DNA of 64,000 nt. It comes from an uncultured Bacteroidota bacterium. GTDB taxonomy: Bacteria > Bacteroidota > Bacteroidia > Bacteroidales > P3. Shown piece after piece: positions 52,593 to 61,399 of this stretch. The stretch is taken from positions 1-64,000 of the forward strand of contig CACYJU010000011.1 in NCBI GenBank assembly GCA_902774845.1. Reading direction: 5' to 3'. Numbering within the stretch: position 1 is the first letter of the stretch; each line of letters opens with the position of its first letter. The position numbers and the translations under genes are program-made. The notes beneath the pieces were generated by a model. The model was not told the DNA's origin, did no database searches, and saw only the letters and a list, made by a program, of their open reading frames with translations.

Positions 52593-53540
52593 CTAGAGCA
52601 GTTTCTTCTTCAGGTTCAGAATCATATCTTCAGTCATGCGAGGAAGGTCATACTGAGGACTCCAGCCCCATTCCTCGCGTGCGCAACTATCGTCCATCTT
52701 ATTGGGCCAGCTGTCAGCTATGGCCTGCTTAATAGGCTCGGGCTGGTAGGTCATCTTGAAGTTGGGATAGTGCTTTTTGATGGCGTTATAGATAATCTCC
52801 GGGTCGAAGCTCATAGAGGTCACGTTGAAACTGTTGCGGTGTTTCAGTTTGGTAGGATCGGCTTCCATGATATCCACCATAGCTTTCAGCGCATCTGGCA
52901 TGTACATCATGTCCATGAAAGTGCCTTGCTTCAATGGGCAGACGAAATCTTCACCCTTGACTGCGGAATAATAGATCTCTACTGCGTAGTCGGTCGTGCC
53001 GCCACCAGGCAGTGTTTGGTGACTGATAAGGCCGGGGAAACGTACTGAGCGGGTGTCAACACCAAAACGGGTGAAGTAGTAGTCGCTAAGCAACTCTCCT
53101 GTGACTTTGGTGACACCGTATATCGTGTTGGGGCGCTGAATGGTGTCCTGTGGGGTGTTGTCGTGTGGTGTCGACGGACCAAAGGCACCGATGGAACTGG
53201 GGGTGAAGACGGCGCAACCGAAAAGACGGGCTACCTCAAGGCAGTTGACCAGCGATCCGATGCCGACGTTCCATCCCAGCATAGGGTTCAGCTCTGCTGT
53301 GGCCGAAAGGATGGCTGCGAGGTTGTAAATGGTGTCGATATTGTAGTTCTTGACGGCAGCTGCAATCTGCATTATCTGTGTCGAATCGATACGTTCGATG
53401 GGGCCTCTCTCGTAGGGATCTCCCTTAAGCGGACGGAGGTCGCTGCACACTACGTTGTCGTTGCCATAAGTGTCTCTTAATACACGGGTGAGCTCGGAAC
53501 CAATCTGTCCGCCAGCACCCACTATCAGTATTTTTTTCAT
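52593..53540 (-). CDS. SDR-type L-threonine 3-dehydrogenase
   Basis: A 315-residue extended SDR. N-terminal ILIVGAGGQIGSELTRVL binds NAD+, IYNLAAILSA and SSIGAFGPSTPHDN follow, and IYGVTKVTGE carries the YxxxK pair. The block GTTDYAVEIYYSAVKG and the C-terminal DDSCAREEWGWSPQYDL are typical of the epimerase-like threonine dehydrogenases that oxidise L-threonine to 2-amino-3-ketobutyrate. The kbl partner is not adjacent. It ends at a clear terminator. Assignment to threonine rather than a sugar substrate is by sequence pattern. Confidence 0.88.
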   Translation of the reverse strand: MKKILIVGAGGQIGSELTRVLRDTYGNDNVVCSDLRPLKGDPYERGPIERIDSTQIMQIAAAVKNYNIDTIYNLAAILSATAELNPMLGWNVGIGSLVNCLEVARLFGCAVFTPSSIGAFGPSTPHDNTPQDTIQRPNTIYGVTKVTGELLSDYYFTRFGVDTRSVRFPGLISHQTLPGGGTTDYAVEIYYSAVKGEDFVCPLKQGTFMDMMYMPDALKAMVDIMEADPTKLKHRNSFNVTSMSFDPEIIYNAIKKHYPNFKMTYQPEPIKQAIADSWPNKMDDSCAREEWGWSPQYDLPRMTEDMILNLKKKLL

Positions 53541-53575
53541 CGTTATTATATGTTTAGAGTTTTATATTCAGTTTA

Positions 53576-54142
53576 TTATTGGATTTCGGGTTCTGCCTCC
53601 GCCTCTTTAAGGCGTTTCTCTATTCGGGTTATGGCTATGAAAGCCACTATGCGCATCACACCGTTGCACACGATACCTAATCCGACAAAAACGACAAGGA
53701 CTTTGCTTAGCTCTTCTGCAAAAAGCAAGGCCACATATCCCAGTGCTACGTTCAATAGGCCGAAAAGCATCATGATCCACCAATGGCGGAACTGCGATTT
53801 CTTGTAACCAAACGAAGAAATCAAAAGTGATAGGCCCTCATACATCACCCATGTTGCAAAAAGCACTCCAATGGCGTTCGGTTTGAGCATCCCGAAAGAA
53901 CTCATGACAAAAAGCGAACCCAGCATGATCTGGAACACTCCCAACAGTGTGGTGGAGCTGGCATAGGGGATTATCTTTTGGGCTTTGAGGCTGAAAAGAA
54001 TCGTCAAACACCCAGAGGCCAGAATCAGCACACCCAGCAGCCAGGTGAGTGTACCCAAACAGTTTTCAGGATAAATGACACACAACACTCCAACTGCCAC
54101 CATGATGATAGCCGTGAGAATAAGATGAATTTTTACTTTCAT
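53576..54142 (-). CDS. HdeD/DUF308-like membrane protein
   Basis: A 188-residue integral membrane protein with six hydrophobic segments, for example LILTAIIMVAVGVLCVIY, LTWLLGVLILASGCLTILF and KVLVVFVGLGIVCNGVMRIV. The duplicated three-helix layout, short loops with Pro-Glu and Ser-Phe-Gly, and length fit HdeD/DUF308 proteins. In E. coli HdeD is linked to acid resistance; here the role is unknown. The Met at 54142 gives MKVKIHLIL and removes ten unlikely N-terminal residues. A near-consensus -7 box (TATCTTCG on the reverse strand) lies at 54224-54231. Confidence 0.8.
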   Translation of the reverse strand: MKVKIHLILTAIIMVAVGVLCVIYPENCLGTLTWLLGVLILASGCLTILFSLKAQKIIPYASSTTLLGVFQIMLGSLFVMSSFGMLKPNAIGVLFATWVMYEGLSLLISSFGYKKSQFRHWWIMMLFGLLNVALGYVALLFAEELSKVLVVFVGLGIVCNGVMRIVAFIAITRIEKRLKEAEAEPEIQ

Positions 54143-54294
54143 AGTCAAATAAAATTTAAACGAACAGTCCAACTTTCAATAATTCATATAATTGACAAAT
54201 CAAACTGCTTGAATTGACGATTACGAAGATACAAAAAAATATGTAAAAAAAAGAAAATGTAATGAGGGACAAGTTGGGTTGCCTTGGTAGTCGT

Positions 54295-55275
54295 TTACAG
54301 GTATTGAGGGTCAAATGCCTTCATATATGCCTGAATCTCCTCTGGAGCGGCAGCCACCATCTTTTGCCATTGTCTTTCCACTACTTCATCCTTGGGCCAT
54401 TTGTGATATCCGCTGAGAATGTTTTCGTCAATACGGTGGGCTATGAGTTGGTAGTACTCTTTTGGGGAGATGCCTTCTGGATGAGTTAGGTCTATTGCGG
54501 GATGAAAGGTGTAGTGGATGTGTCCTTTGTCCTGAAGAATACTGCCGACCATCTGCTCCATGTAATTCTCTTCTAAAGAGACATCTGCATGGTCGAGATG
54601 CCATAAATGGCGCGCTTTGTATGCTGCGTTGGGTTCGATTTCGTAGGTGATAGTGACGGGAACTATACGGTAGCCCTCAATGGAACCGGTGGTGCAGAGC
54701 ATGTGTATTATGGATGGATCGGTCTTGTCGATGCGGTCTTTCGTACGTCCGTTGCGTTGCGCTATCCACACAGAAGATCCCTTCCCATCTGTTGGAGTCA
54801 GCGAGTGGCGAAGTTCCTCGCTGATATGTATCATAGCTTCTCCAAAACCTCGTTTTGACCCTCCTCGTCCGATGGCGATAAGCTTGTTGCAGTCGGCTAT
54901 GTCGGTCACAAATTCGTTGACGAAAAGGTTGGTGCCGGCTATAATCTGTGATGTGTCGAAGCCGTTTTCAAGCAGAATCACCTGCAGGAAGTAGGCATCG
55001 AGGACTATGTCTCTGTGGTTTGAGATAAATAGCGTTGGCTTGTGTGATAGGTTCTCAAGTCCCGACCAAGTCATCCCCTGCGATGTACGCTGAAGAATGA
55101 CATGTGCCAACGGGATCATCACATCTCGCTGTATCTCGAAAATGCAATTGGTGGCGAGAATCTTCTTCGAGAGATAGTCGTCGGATTCGTCTGGATAAGC
55201 CCACTTCGACACAACACGCACGTTGTCAGACTGTGAAAGTCGGACAATCGCATCGTGTATTTCTGGGTTATCCAT
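54295..55275 (-). CDS. Acyltransferase of the glycerol-3-phosphate/lysophosphatidate type
   Basis: A 326-residue acyltransferase. The catalytic His-Asp motif is NHRDIVLDA at about residue 90, followed by the substrate arginine region (LIAIGRGGSKRGF) and VWIAQRNGRTKDRID, then IVPVTITYE. These blocks fit the PlsB/PlsC superfamily form common in Bacteroidota. It starts exactly where gpsA stops (shared base at 55275), so the pair probably makes and then acylates glycerol-3-phosphate. No transmembrane helix is obvious. Confidence 0.85.
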   Translation of the reverse strand: MDNPEIHDAIVRLSQSDNVRVVSKWAYPDESDDYLSKKILATNCIFEIQRDVMIPLAHVILQRTSQGMTWSGLENLSHKPTLFISNHRDIVLDAYFLQVILLENGFDTSQIIAGTNLFVNEFVTDIADCNKLIAIGRGGSKRGFGEAMIHISEELRHSLTPTDGKGSSVWIAQRNGRTKDRIDKTDPSIIHMLCTTGSIEGYRIVPVTITYEIEPNAAYKARHLWHLDHADVSLEENYMEQMVGSILQDKGHIHYTFHPAIDLTHPEGISPKEYYQLIAHRIDENILSGYHKWPKDEVVERQWQKMVAAAPEEIQAYMKAFDPQYL

Positions 55276-56129
55276 TATTCAAACTGCAGAATGTGGTCGG
55301 TTGGCGAACCATCAAGCAGTATGTCGCAGACCGTCTGCGCTATGGGTAGTTTGGCTCCTTCGCGAATCTGGTCGAAGCTCTGGGCTGCGTAATAGCCTTC
55401 GGGTATCATCGGCATCTGCTCAAGTGCGGTCTTTACATCGACTCCCTGGCCTATCATGCGTCCGAGTGTGAAGTTGCGACTCAGTTCCGAATAGCATGTG
55501 GCCAACAAGTCTGCCACTGCGTTTTCGTCAAACTTGGCAGCTCGCGTAACCTCTTTCAATATTGCTGCTACCAGCATGCCGGTGCAATTATCACCTCCTC
55601 CGATACCACGGCAGAGGCCTACTGCTACGGCATAGATGTTTTTCAGTGTGGCTGCACGTTCGAGCCTATGCATGTCATTTGACGTGGTACAGCGCATCAC
55701 GCTGGAGTGGAGTATAGAACAAACTTTTTTGGCAAGTTCGCGGTTGGGACTGGCTACGGTTAGTGCTCCTATCTGCCCGCGAGACACCTCTTCAGCGTGC
55801 GAAGGGCCTCCGATGACACAGAGCCTATCGTCGGTAATGCCAAAACGGTCACTCAGAAAGGTGGTCACCGATTGATGGGTCTCTGGAAGAAATCCCTTCA
55901 CAGCTGAGATGACGTTTTTGCCATCAAAAATGTGCTTGTCAAGTGGTGAAAGCAGCTCGTAGAGGAAAGGTGACGGTACTGCAAGTATTATATCGTCTGA
56001 AGCATTTATCGCCTCGGCGATGGGGCGTCCGTCACGACGCTTCCACCATAACACCTCTACTCCGTGCTCTCTAACTATTCGCTCTATTTCTGTGGCCCAA
56101 CTGCCACTTCCGATAAGTGATATTTTCAT
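55275..56129 (-). CDS. gpsA: Glycerol-3-phosphate dehydrogenase [NAD(P)+]
   Basis: A 284-residue NAD(P)-binding enzyme that reduces dihydroxyacetone phosphate to sn-glycerol-3-phosphate for lipid synthesis. The nucleotide fold begins LIGSGSWATEIERIV. VISAVKGFLPE, VIGGPSHAEEV and the catalytic lysine region RLERAATLKNIYAVAVGLCRGIG follow. It is slightly shorter than the 330-residue norm. A TACTTTTG box is found 104 bases upstream. It is followed without a gap by the acyltransferase. Confidence 0.95.
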   Translation of the reverse strand: MKISLIGSGSWATEIERIVREHGVEVLWWKRRDGRPIAEAINASDDIILAVPSPFLYELLSPLDKHIFDGKNVISAVKGFLPETHQSVTTFLSDRFGITDDRLCVIGGPSHAEEVSRGQIGALTVASPNRELAKKVCSILHSSVMRCTTSNDMHRLERAATLKNIYAVAVGLCRGIGGGDNCTGMLVAAILKEVTRAAKFDENAVADLLATCYSELSRNFTLGRMIGQGVDVKTALEQMPMIPEGYYAAQSFDQIREGAKLPIAQTVCDILLDGSPTDHILQFE

Positions 56130-56232
56130 GTTTGTTCTTTTACGGACACAGGCTTTAACTCTCTGACTTCATGTTAGTAATGGCGTGAAATTAAGCGAAC
56201 TGTCGGTTTACACCTATGCCATGTACGGTTTG

Positions 56233-56240
56233 CAAAAGTA
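56233..56240 (-). promoter_or_regulatory. Putative -7 box of the gpsA promoter
   Basis: Reverse TACTTTTG fits TAnnTTTG and would give a leader of about 97 bases. Confidence 0.5.
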
Positions 56241-56274
56241 CTAATAAATTTTAAAAATAGTTAAAAAAGCCTCC

Positions 56275-56302
56275 AGAATTGTGAACGCAGAATTGTGAAT
56301 AG
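56275..56302. repeat. Four heptamers between gpsA and the ABC-2 gene
   Basis: AGAATTG, TGAACGC, AGAATTG, TGAATAG: two exact and two related 7-mers in a row. Confidence 0.5.
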
Positions 56303-56342
56303 CCCTCGCGTATATACTTTGTTTTTGCCACTTCCAGAAATC

Positions 56343-58739
56343 TCATGGTAATTCCTCAATACCCCTCATACGCGAAAAATATATTGCAAGGCGTAGTGAT
56401 GCACATGTCGTAAGGAAATAGGCTCCCGCCTGAATCCATAGCGTCAGGTAGTATGGTTTCACAACGTCAAGGGTTGCCCCCATCGAATTGATTGCTATAA
56501 ATCCCTGTATTCCTGGCGTGGATGGAAACAGATTTGCAAAGGCGTGCCAAAAACCAGGCATATTGCACTGCGGCCAGATTGCTCCGGAGGCGAATATCAG
56601 CACAACACTGAAGAATATGCAACAGATAACGCCTGTATCTCGTTCTCTGACAAACGCTCCTATAGTCATACAGAAATAGATGGTGGCCATCAGGAACGGC
56701 AACAAGAACAGTATTAAGTTGTTAATGTTTCCGATATGTGGCAGTCCGAACCATCGCGGCATGAGCACCAAGTCAATGGCACAAAGGGGGATATAAATCA
56801 TCAAATAAGCGAGCGAGCGTCCGAATGTGACACGATGGATGTGATGATAACGCAAGTGGCGCGGTATTCTTGCCACCATCTTCTTGTCTTCTCGCTTTGT
56901 TCCAAAAAGTATGCTGATGCCAAGAAACATCGTCTGATGCAGCACCAATACCAACAACGCAGGAACAAGGAATGAATTGAATCCTCCCGCTGGCGAATAA
57001 AGCTTTACGTCGTCGTAGCCTATTGGTGTAACCAGATTGTTGGCCTGTTCTCCGGTGATGCCTGTCTTCGAGTACCTTGCCAACTGCACATCTCGCATCT
57101 CATCCACCAGCACCGCACTGGCACCGGAATACACACTGCGGTAGTACAGAAAACTGCTCATGTCACAGAACAGGCAAACCCTAGCTGTCTTTATCTCCGC
57201 TATGCGCGTTCCGTAATCTTTTGGGAAAAAGAGTATGCCGTGTATTTTACGGTCCTTCATCAGCTGCTTTGCCTCCTCTAGGGAGCAGCATCTATAGTCC
57301 ACGTTGACTTCCGGTGTGGCATCGAACTTATGGGCAAAACGACGACTGTCTTCACTGTTTGATTGATCAACCACAGCTACCGATACGTTGCGCACCTGTT
57401 CGTTCTTGTAAATGGCAGCAAAAATGAACGGATACAACAGAGTTGCCACAAAGAAGATGAGCAACACCCCTCCGTCAGTGAAAATACTACGCAATTCTAT
57501 CGTGAACACATCCCAGACATCTTTGAGATAGTTGAATAGTCCAAGCCTTGCAGATGTCTCGGTATATTCACGGGCATCATCAACTTCATGTGTTTCCTGA
57601 CATGCTGCCTCTTTCGGCTGTCTGACCATCAGTATCCCACCTATGATGCCAGGGATAAGCATAATCAACAACGCCACAAGATGCGGCCATATATGGCTGA
57701 AGCCTGTCCCAAACATAGCCACATCACTATAGGTCAAATAATAATGCCTCAATGGGAAAATATGCGCCAGTGCCTGTAATGGTGCTGGCATAGCATCTAC
57801 CGGATACGAGAAACCCGACATTGAGAACGAAAGTGCCCCATAGATGGCTCCAATGCAGACCGACATGTGCTGCTGCGGTATCAATGCTGCCAGAAATACT
57901 CCCATCGACTGTGCTGCCAATATCAACAACACCGCCGCCAGCACTAGCCACCAAAAGTTACCCAATATGACAAAACCTCCAGGACCGAAAAAGATAATGT
58001 TGCCTATAATCGTCAACAGTGTGAACCATACGGTATATGGCATCATTTTCCCCAATATGGATGCCAACGAGTTGCGGCCCGATGCAAGCCACTCGGCCAT
58101 TGTGCGTTCCTTGCGTTCCCTCCCTATTTCGTATATCATAAGCAGCATGACCATCAGCGCCACAATTCCCGGAAGGATTGTTGTCAGCACGTATGGCTGA
58201 TAGTTCGCCATCGGGTTGCTGATAAGGTGCGTGTCGAGCTCTATGGGCTGTATCATTCCCATGATACGTTCGTTGTCAAGGCCTTTCTTGCGCAACACCT
58301 CCCGCTGCACCGCAGCCGCCGAAAGTTTGCCTATGGTGGCTAGAGTTTTGTAACTCAATGAGCCTGCGAGCAGATAGCTGTTGTTAGCATAGAGTGCCAT
58401 GTGCGGAGATTTGAAGTCCAACACATTGGCGTATGTGCCTTCTGGTATTTCCAGAAACGCATATATCTGCTGACCCTGCATCGCCCTGCGCGCCTGATGA
58501 TGGTTGTCGTAAACGGCCACCACTTTCACTCCCTGGGTGGCATCCACTTCATGACAGAGCCGCCTCGACAGATAGCTGCCGTCATGGTCAACTATCGCTA
58601 TGGGCAGTTCTTCCGGCTGCCCCTCCCGCATCATCGTTATAAAGAAGACATAACTGAACACCACCCCCAACGTCATCAGAATGATGTAACGCGGGCGGGC
58701 AGCAATACGTTGTAGTTCTCTAAGAAGCGTTTTGAGCAT
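56343..58739 (-). CDS. ABC-2 type permease, two modules fused in one chain
   Basis: A 798-residue inner-membrane export protein formed by two similar ABC-2 permease modules. Module 1 (about 1-375) begins with a helix (YIILMTLGVVFSYVFFITMM), a periplasmic domain with IAIVDHDGSYLSRRLCHEVDAT and a membrane bundle. Module 2 (about 400-798) repeats this: LLIFFVATLLYPFIFAAIY, then VAVVDQSNSEDSRRFAHKFDAT and a second bundle. In most Bacteroidota these are two adjacent genes of about 380 codons. No ATP-binding subunit gene is nearby. It is the last gene of the TolC-HlyD-permease operon. Confidence 0.88.
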   Translation of the reverse strand: MLKTLLRELQRIAARPRYIILMTLGVVFSYVFFITMMREGQPEELPIAIVDHDGSYLSRRLCHEVDATQGVKVVAVYDNHHQARRAMQGQQIYAFLEIPEGTYANVLDFKSPHMALYANNSYLLAGSLSYKTLATIGKLSAAAVQREVLRKKGLDNERIMGMIQPIELDTHLISNPMANYQPYVLTTILPGIVALMVMLLMIYEIGRERKERTMAEWLASGRNSLASILGKMMPYTVWFTLLTIIGNIIFFGPGGFVILGNFWWLVLAAVLLILAAQSMGVFLAALIPQQHMSVCIGAIYGALSFSMSGFSYPVDAMPAPLQALAHIFPLRHYYLTYSDVAMFGTGFSHIWPHLVALLIMLIPGIIGGILMVRQPKEAACQETHEVDDAREYTETSARLGLFNYLKDVWDVFTIELRSIFTDGGVLLIFFVATLLYPFIFAAIYKNEQVRNVSVAVVDQSNSEDSRRFAHKFDATPEVNVDYRCCSLEEAKQLMKDRKIHGILFFPKDYGTRIAEIKTARVCLFCDMSSFLYYRSVYSGASAVLVDEMRDVQLARYSKTGITGEQANNLVTPIGYDDVKLYSPAGGFNSFLVPALLVLVLHQTMFLGISILFGTKREDKKMVARIPRHLRYHHIHRVTFGRSLAYLMIYIPLCAIDLVLMPRWFGLPHIGNINNLILFLLPFLMATIYFCMTIGAFVRERDTGVICCIFFSVVLIFASGAIWPQCNMPGFWHAFANLFPSTPGIQGFIAINSMGATLDVVKPYYLTLWIQAGAYFLTTCASLRLAIYFSRMRGIEELP

Positions 58740-58767
58740 TGATTACTTTTACCTTGGAACTTACAAA

Positions 58768-59751
58768 TTAACCCTTTATTATCACCGTCATTCCAGGCCG
58801 CAGGTCTGTTATATGCTCCACCGGCACAAGCTTCACGTCGAAACTCTTCACATCATACTGGCCTGTCATCTTGGTGGCTCGCCACGTTGCATAGCTTGCC
58901 ATCGCCTTAAGCTGTGTCACCTTCGCCTTGTATCTCTGTTCCCCGAGGGCTGGTATGTTAACTTCCACCTCGGCTCCAACCTTAAGGTCCTTGAGCATAT
59001 CCTCCCGCACACTGAAAGTGAACCACACGTCACTCATATCCAACACACTCATCACTGGCGATCCTGTTCCCGCCAGCTCTCCTCGCTTGGGATATATCTC
59101 CACCACCTCACCGTTGCATGGAGCCAAAAGGTATCGCGAGTCTATATAACTCTGCACCTCACTCACTGCACCACTGGCTTGTGCTACAAGTGCCTGTGCT
59201 GCCATCTTGTCCTCATTCTGGGCTCCTTCCATGGCCATGTCATACTGTTGCTTGGCTGCGTTTGCCGTAGCCACCGCCGCCTTGTACTGCGCCTCCACCT
59301 CATCGCGTTTCTGCGCTGAGACCACATTTTTCTCATAAAGTGCCTGTACCCTGTCGTACGATTTCTTGGCTATATCCACTCCAACCTGTGCCTTCTGCCA
59401 CATCTCGTATGCCGATGCCACCTGCTGCTGTCTGGCTCCGTTCTGCGCCTTCACGCTCTGTGCCGTGGCGGCGTTTCGTGCAGCCTTAGCTTGCATCATC
59501 TTGGCATCCACCTCAGGACTGCTCACAAATGCCAGAGTATCTCCTGTCTTCACCGTCTGTCCCTCTTCCACAAATATTGTGTCTATACGTCCGGGTACCT
59601 TGTTAGCCACTCGGTATTCACTTGCCATTACCTCTCCCATCAGCACTTCAGGTTCAGGACGTATGGCAAACAATCCTATCAACGCAATAATCGCTACCAC
59701 AACGATTACCACTCCTATTCCTATCCAAAGACTTTTCGTGTTGTTCTTCAT
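58768..59751 (-). CDS. HlyD-family membrane fusion protein
   Basis: A 327-residue periplasmic adaptor. An N-terminal anchor helix (about 8-30) precedes the lipoyl half-motif (NKVPGRIDTIFVEEGQTVKTGD), a long coiled-coil hairpin (about 75-205, alanine- and glutamine-rich), the second lipoyl half (YLLAPCNGEVVEIYPKRGELAG) and a beta-barrel domain. It links the inner-membrane permease downstream to the TolC-like channel upstream. Gene spacing of 28-33 bases indicates one operon. Exported substrate unknown. Confidence 0.92.
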   Translation of the reverse strand: MKNNTKSLWIGIGVVIVVVAIIALIGLFAIRPEPEVLMGEVMASEYRVANKVPGRIDTIFVEEGQTVKTGDTLAFVSSPEVDAKMMQAKAARNAATAQSVKAQNGARQQQVASAYEMWQKAQVGVDIAKKSYDRVQALYEKNVVSAQKRDEVEAQYKAAVATANAAKQQYDMAMEGAQNEDKMAAQALVAQASGAVSEVQSYIDSRYLLAPCNGEVVEIYPKRGELAGTGSPVMSVLDMSDVWFTFSVREDMLKDLKVGAEVEVNIPALGEQRYKAKVTQLKAMASYATWRATKMTGQYDVKSFDVKLVPVEHITDLRPGMTVIIKG

Positions 59752-59784
59752 ATCCGTATTGTTTATATTTCGGTTTTCATTTTT

Positions 59785-61287
59785 TTACATTCCCAGTGCC
59801 TGTATCAGGTACAGCCTGTCCATCTTTATCTCTATTTCGGCATCAATTATCTCACTTCTTGCCGAAAGCCAAGACGTCTGCGCTGCCATAAGGTCGCTCG
59901 ACCCTATCACGCCTGCCTTGAACGACTCGTTCGCCATTCTAAGTGTCTCTTCTGCGTATGCTCCGTTAGACTCTGCCTCTGCCAGCTTGCGTTCGGCCAC
60001 CTGCAGTTCGAAGTTCAGCTTGTTCACCTGCAGCGTTATCCTCTCTTCCGCTTCCGCTATCTGGTAGCCTATCTCTCTCCTTTTGTGCTTCGCAGCCTTT
60101 ACCGCATAGCAAGCACCGGCGTCAACCAACGGTATATTAGCTGCCACACCTACCGAGAACATTCCGTCCCAAGTTTTCTGGTATCCGTTGAACATATTGG
60201 GGTTGCTCACTCCGTATGAGCCTGTTACCACAATATTGGGCTGCAACTGTGAGGCTGCCACCCTCACACCTTCCCGTGCCAGGCTGTCTCCTATGCGGAG
60301 CATCCTCAACTCTCGCCTGCGGCTTAGCACTGCCTGCATATCTATAGAGTCTCCTGACAACATCTGTTGTCCTCCATCCGTTGTCTGCCCACTGTCCACA
60401 TCTATGTCCACCACATCAATATCCCTGTCAAGCGGCAATCCACATAGCTGACAGAGGACCATCTTCGAAAGCGTCAGTCCTGTCGTGGCCTTGGTAAGGT
60501 TCATCTTGGCTTCGTTAAGTTTCACCCTTACCTTCGCCACATCACCCTGCGTAGCCACCTCCACCTCTGCCATCGCTGTCACATCGTCACTCAATTGACT
60601 CAGCAGGTTGTAGTACTCCTGAGCCAGCTGCTGCTTGTGTTTCACCGACACCACTCGCCAATAGGCCTCATCCACTTGCTGCTGCAGTTTCTCCTTCTCC
60701 GAATCCATCTCTATTCCCGCCAGTTCTCGTGTCAGTTTGGCTGCCTTGTAGGCCGCTATCAGTTTTCCTCCCAGATAGATCGGCTGGCTCAGCGTAACAG
60801 ATCCTGCATATATTTGACGTAGGTCGAATTCCATCGCACTAGTTATTTCGTGTCCCACGTCGTTCAGTTCAGACCCCATTCGACCTTCGTGCAACCTGTC
60901 TCTGAAATCCTGTTCCAGCGTGGCGTTCGAGACACCAGTGGCGTCATGCACATAGTCTATCACCGCATCAGCCACCATGTCCTGCGCACTGGTTCCCATG
61001 TTGTTAATCTTGTCTTTCTGCTCGTCGCTCAAAAGCGAGATGCTTTTTTCGTTCCACGTAAAGGCTCCGTTGGCTGACAACTTCGGGAAAAACTGGCTCA
61101 ACGCCATCTTCCTCAAATCCTCTGCTCCGGCCTCCTTCTCTCCAGCCATCTTTAATGTGTTGCTGTTCTGCATTGCCATTGATCGGCACTCCTCCAGCGT
61201 CAACATTTGCTGTGCATAACAACTTGTTCCCATACATATCGTGGCGCCCACTATTGCCACTGTCTTGCAGATATTCTTCAAATTCAT
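59785..61287 (-). CDS. TolC-family outer membrane efflux protein
   Basis: A 500-residue channel protein with signal peptide (ending SCYAQ, about residue 25). The family repeats MLTLEECRSMAMQNSNTLKMA and the second-half FMLSVGVAANIPLVDAG-like block are present, along with long coiled-coil segments (about 180-260 and 390-460). It is the first gene of the export operon. A near-consensus -7 box (AATCTTTG, 61311-61318) and a large palindrome (61336-61368) lie just upstream. Confidence 0.92.
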   Translation of the reverse strand: MNLKNICKTVAIVGATICMGTSCYAQQMLTLEECRSMAMQNSNTLKMAGEKEAGAEDLRKMALSQFFPKLSANGAFTWNEKSISLLSDEQKDKINNMGTSAQDMVADAVIDYVHDATGVSNATLEQDFRDRLHEGRMGSELNDVGHEITSAMEFDLRQIYAGSVTLSQPIYLGGKLIAAYKAAKLTRELAGIEMDSEKEKLQQQVDEAYWRVVSVKHKQQLAQEYYNLLSQLSDDVTAMAEVEVATQGDVAKVRVKLNEAKMNLTKATTGLTLSKMVLCQLCGLPLDRDIDVVDIDVDSGQTTDGGQQMLSGDSIDMQAVLSRRRELRMLRIGDSLAREGVRVAASQLQPNIVVTGSYGVSNPNMFNGYQKTWDGMFSVGVAANIPLVDAGACYAVKAAKHKRREIGYQIAEAEERITLQVNKLNFELQVAERKLAEAESNGAYAEETLRMANESFKAGVIGSSDLMAAQTSWLSARSEIIDAEIEIKMDRLYLIQALGM

Positions 61288-61310
61288 ATATCTTTTTTTT
61301 CAAAGATTGC

Positions 61311-61318
61311 CTAGAGCG
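61311..61318 (-). promoter_or_regulatory. Near-consensus -7 box of the export operon
   Basis: Reverse AATCTTTG differs from TAnnTTTG at one base. It would start transcription about 17 bases before the TolC ATG. Confidence 0.35.
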
Positions 61319-61335
61319 CAATCATTATACCAACA

Positions 61336-61368
61336 TGGCACGCTGTGACATTTTGTCACAGCGTGCCA
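61336..61368. promoter_or_regulatory. Perfect 15-bp-arm palindrome, candidate operator
   Basis: Arms 61336-61350 and 61354-61368 are exact inverted copies around TTT, with core TGTGACA...TGTCACA. It lies where the -33 region of the export operon promoter should be. No T-run follows on either strand, so an operator for a dimeric regulator is more likely than a terminator; it could also end the porin transcript. Confidence 0.6.
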
Positions 61369-61399
61369 ATAAGTCTGCCATTGTGAAAAAAACTACCCA

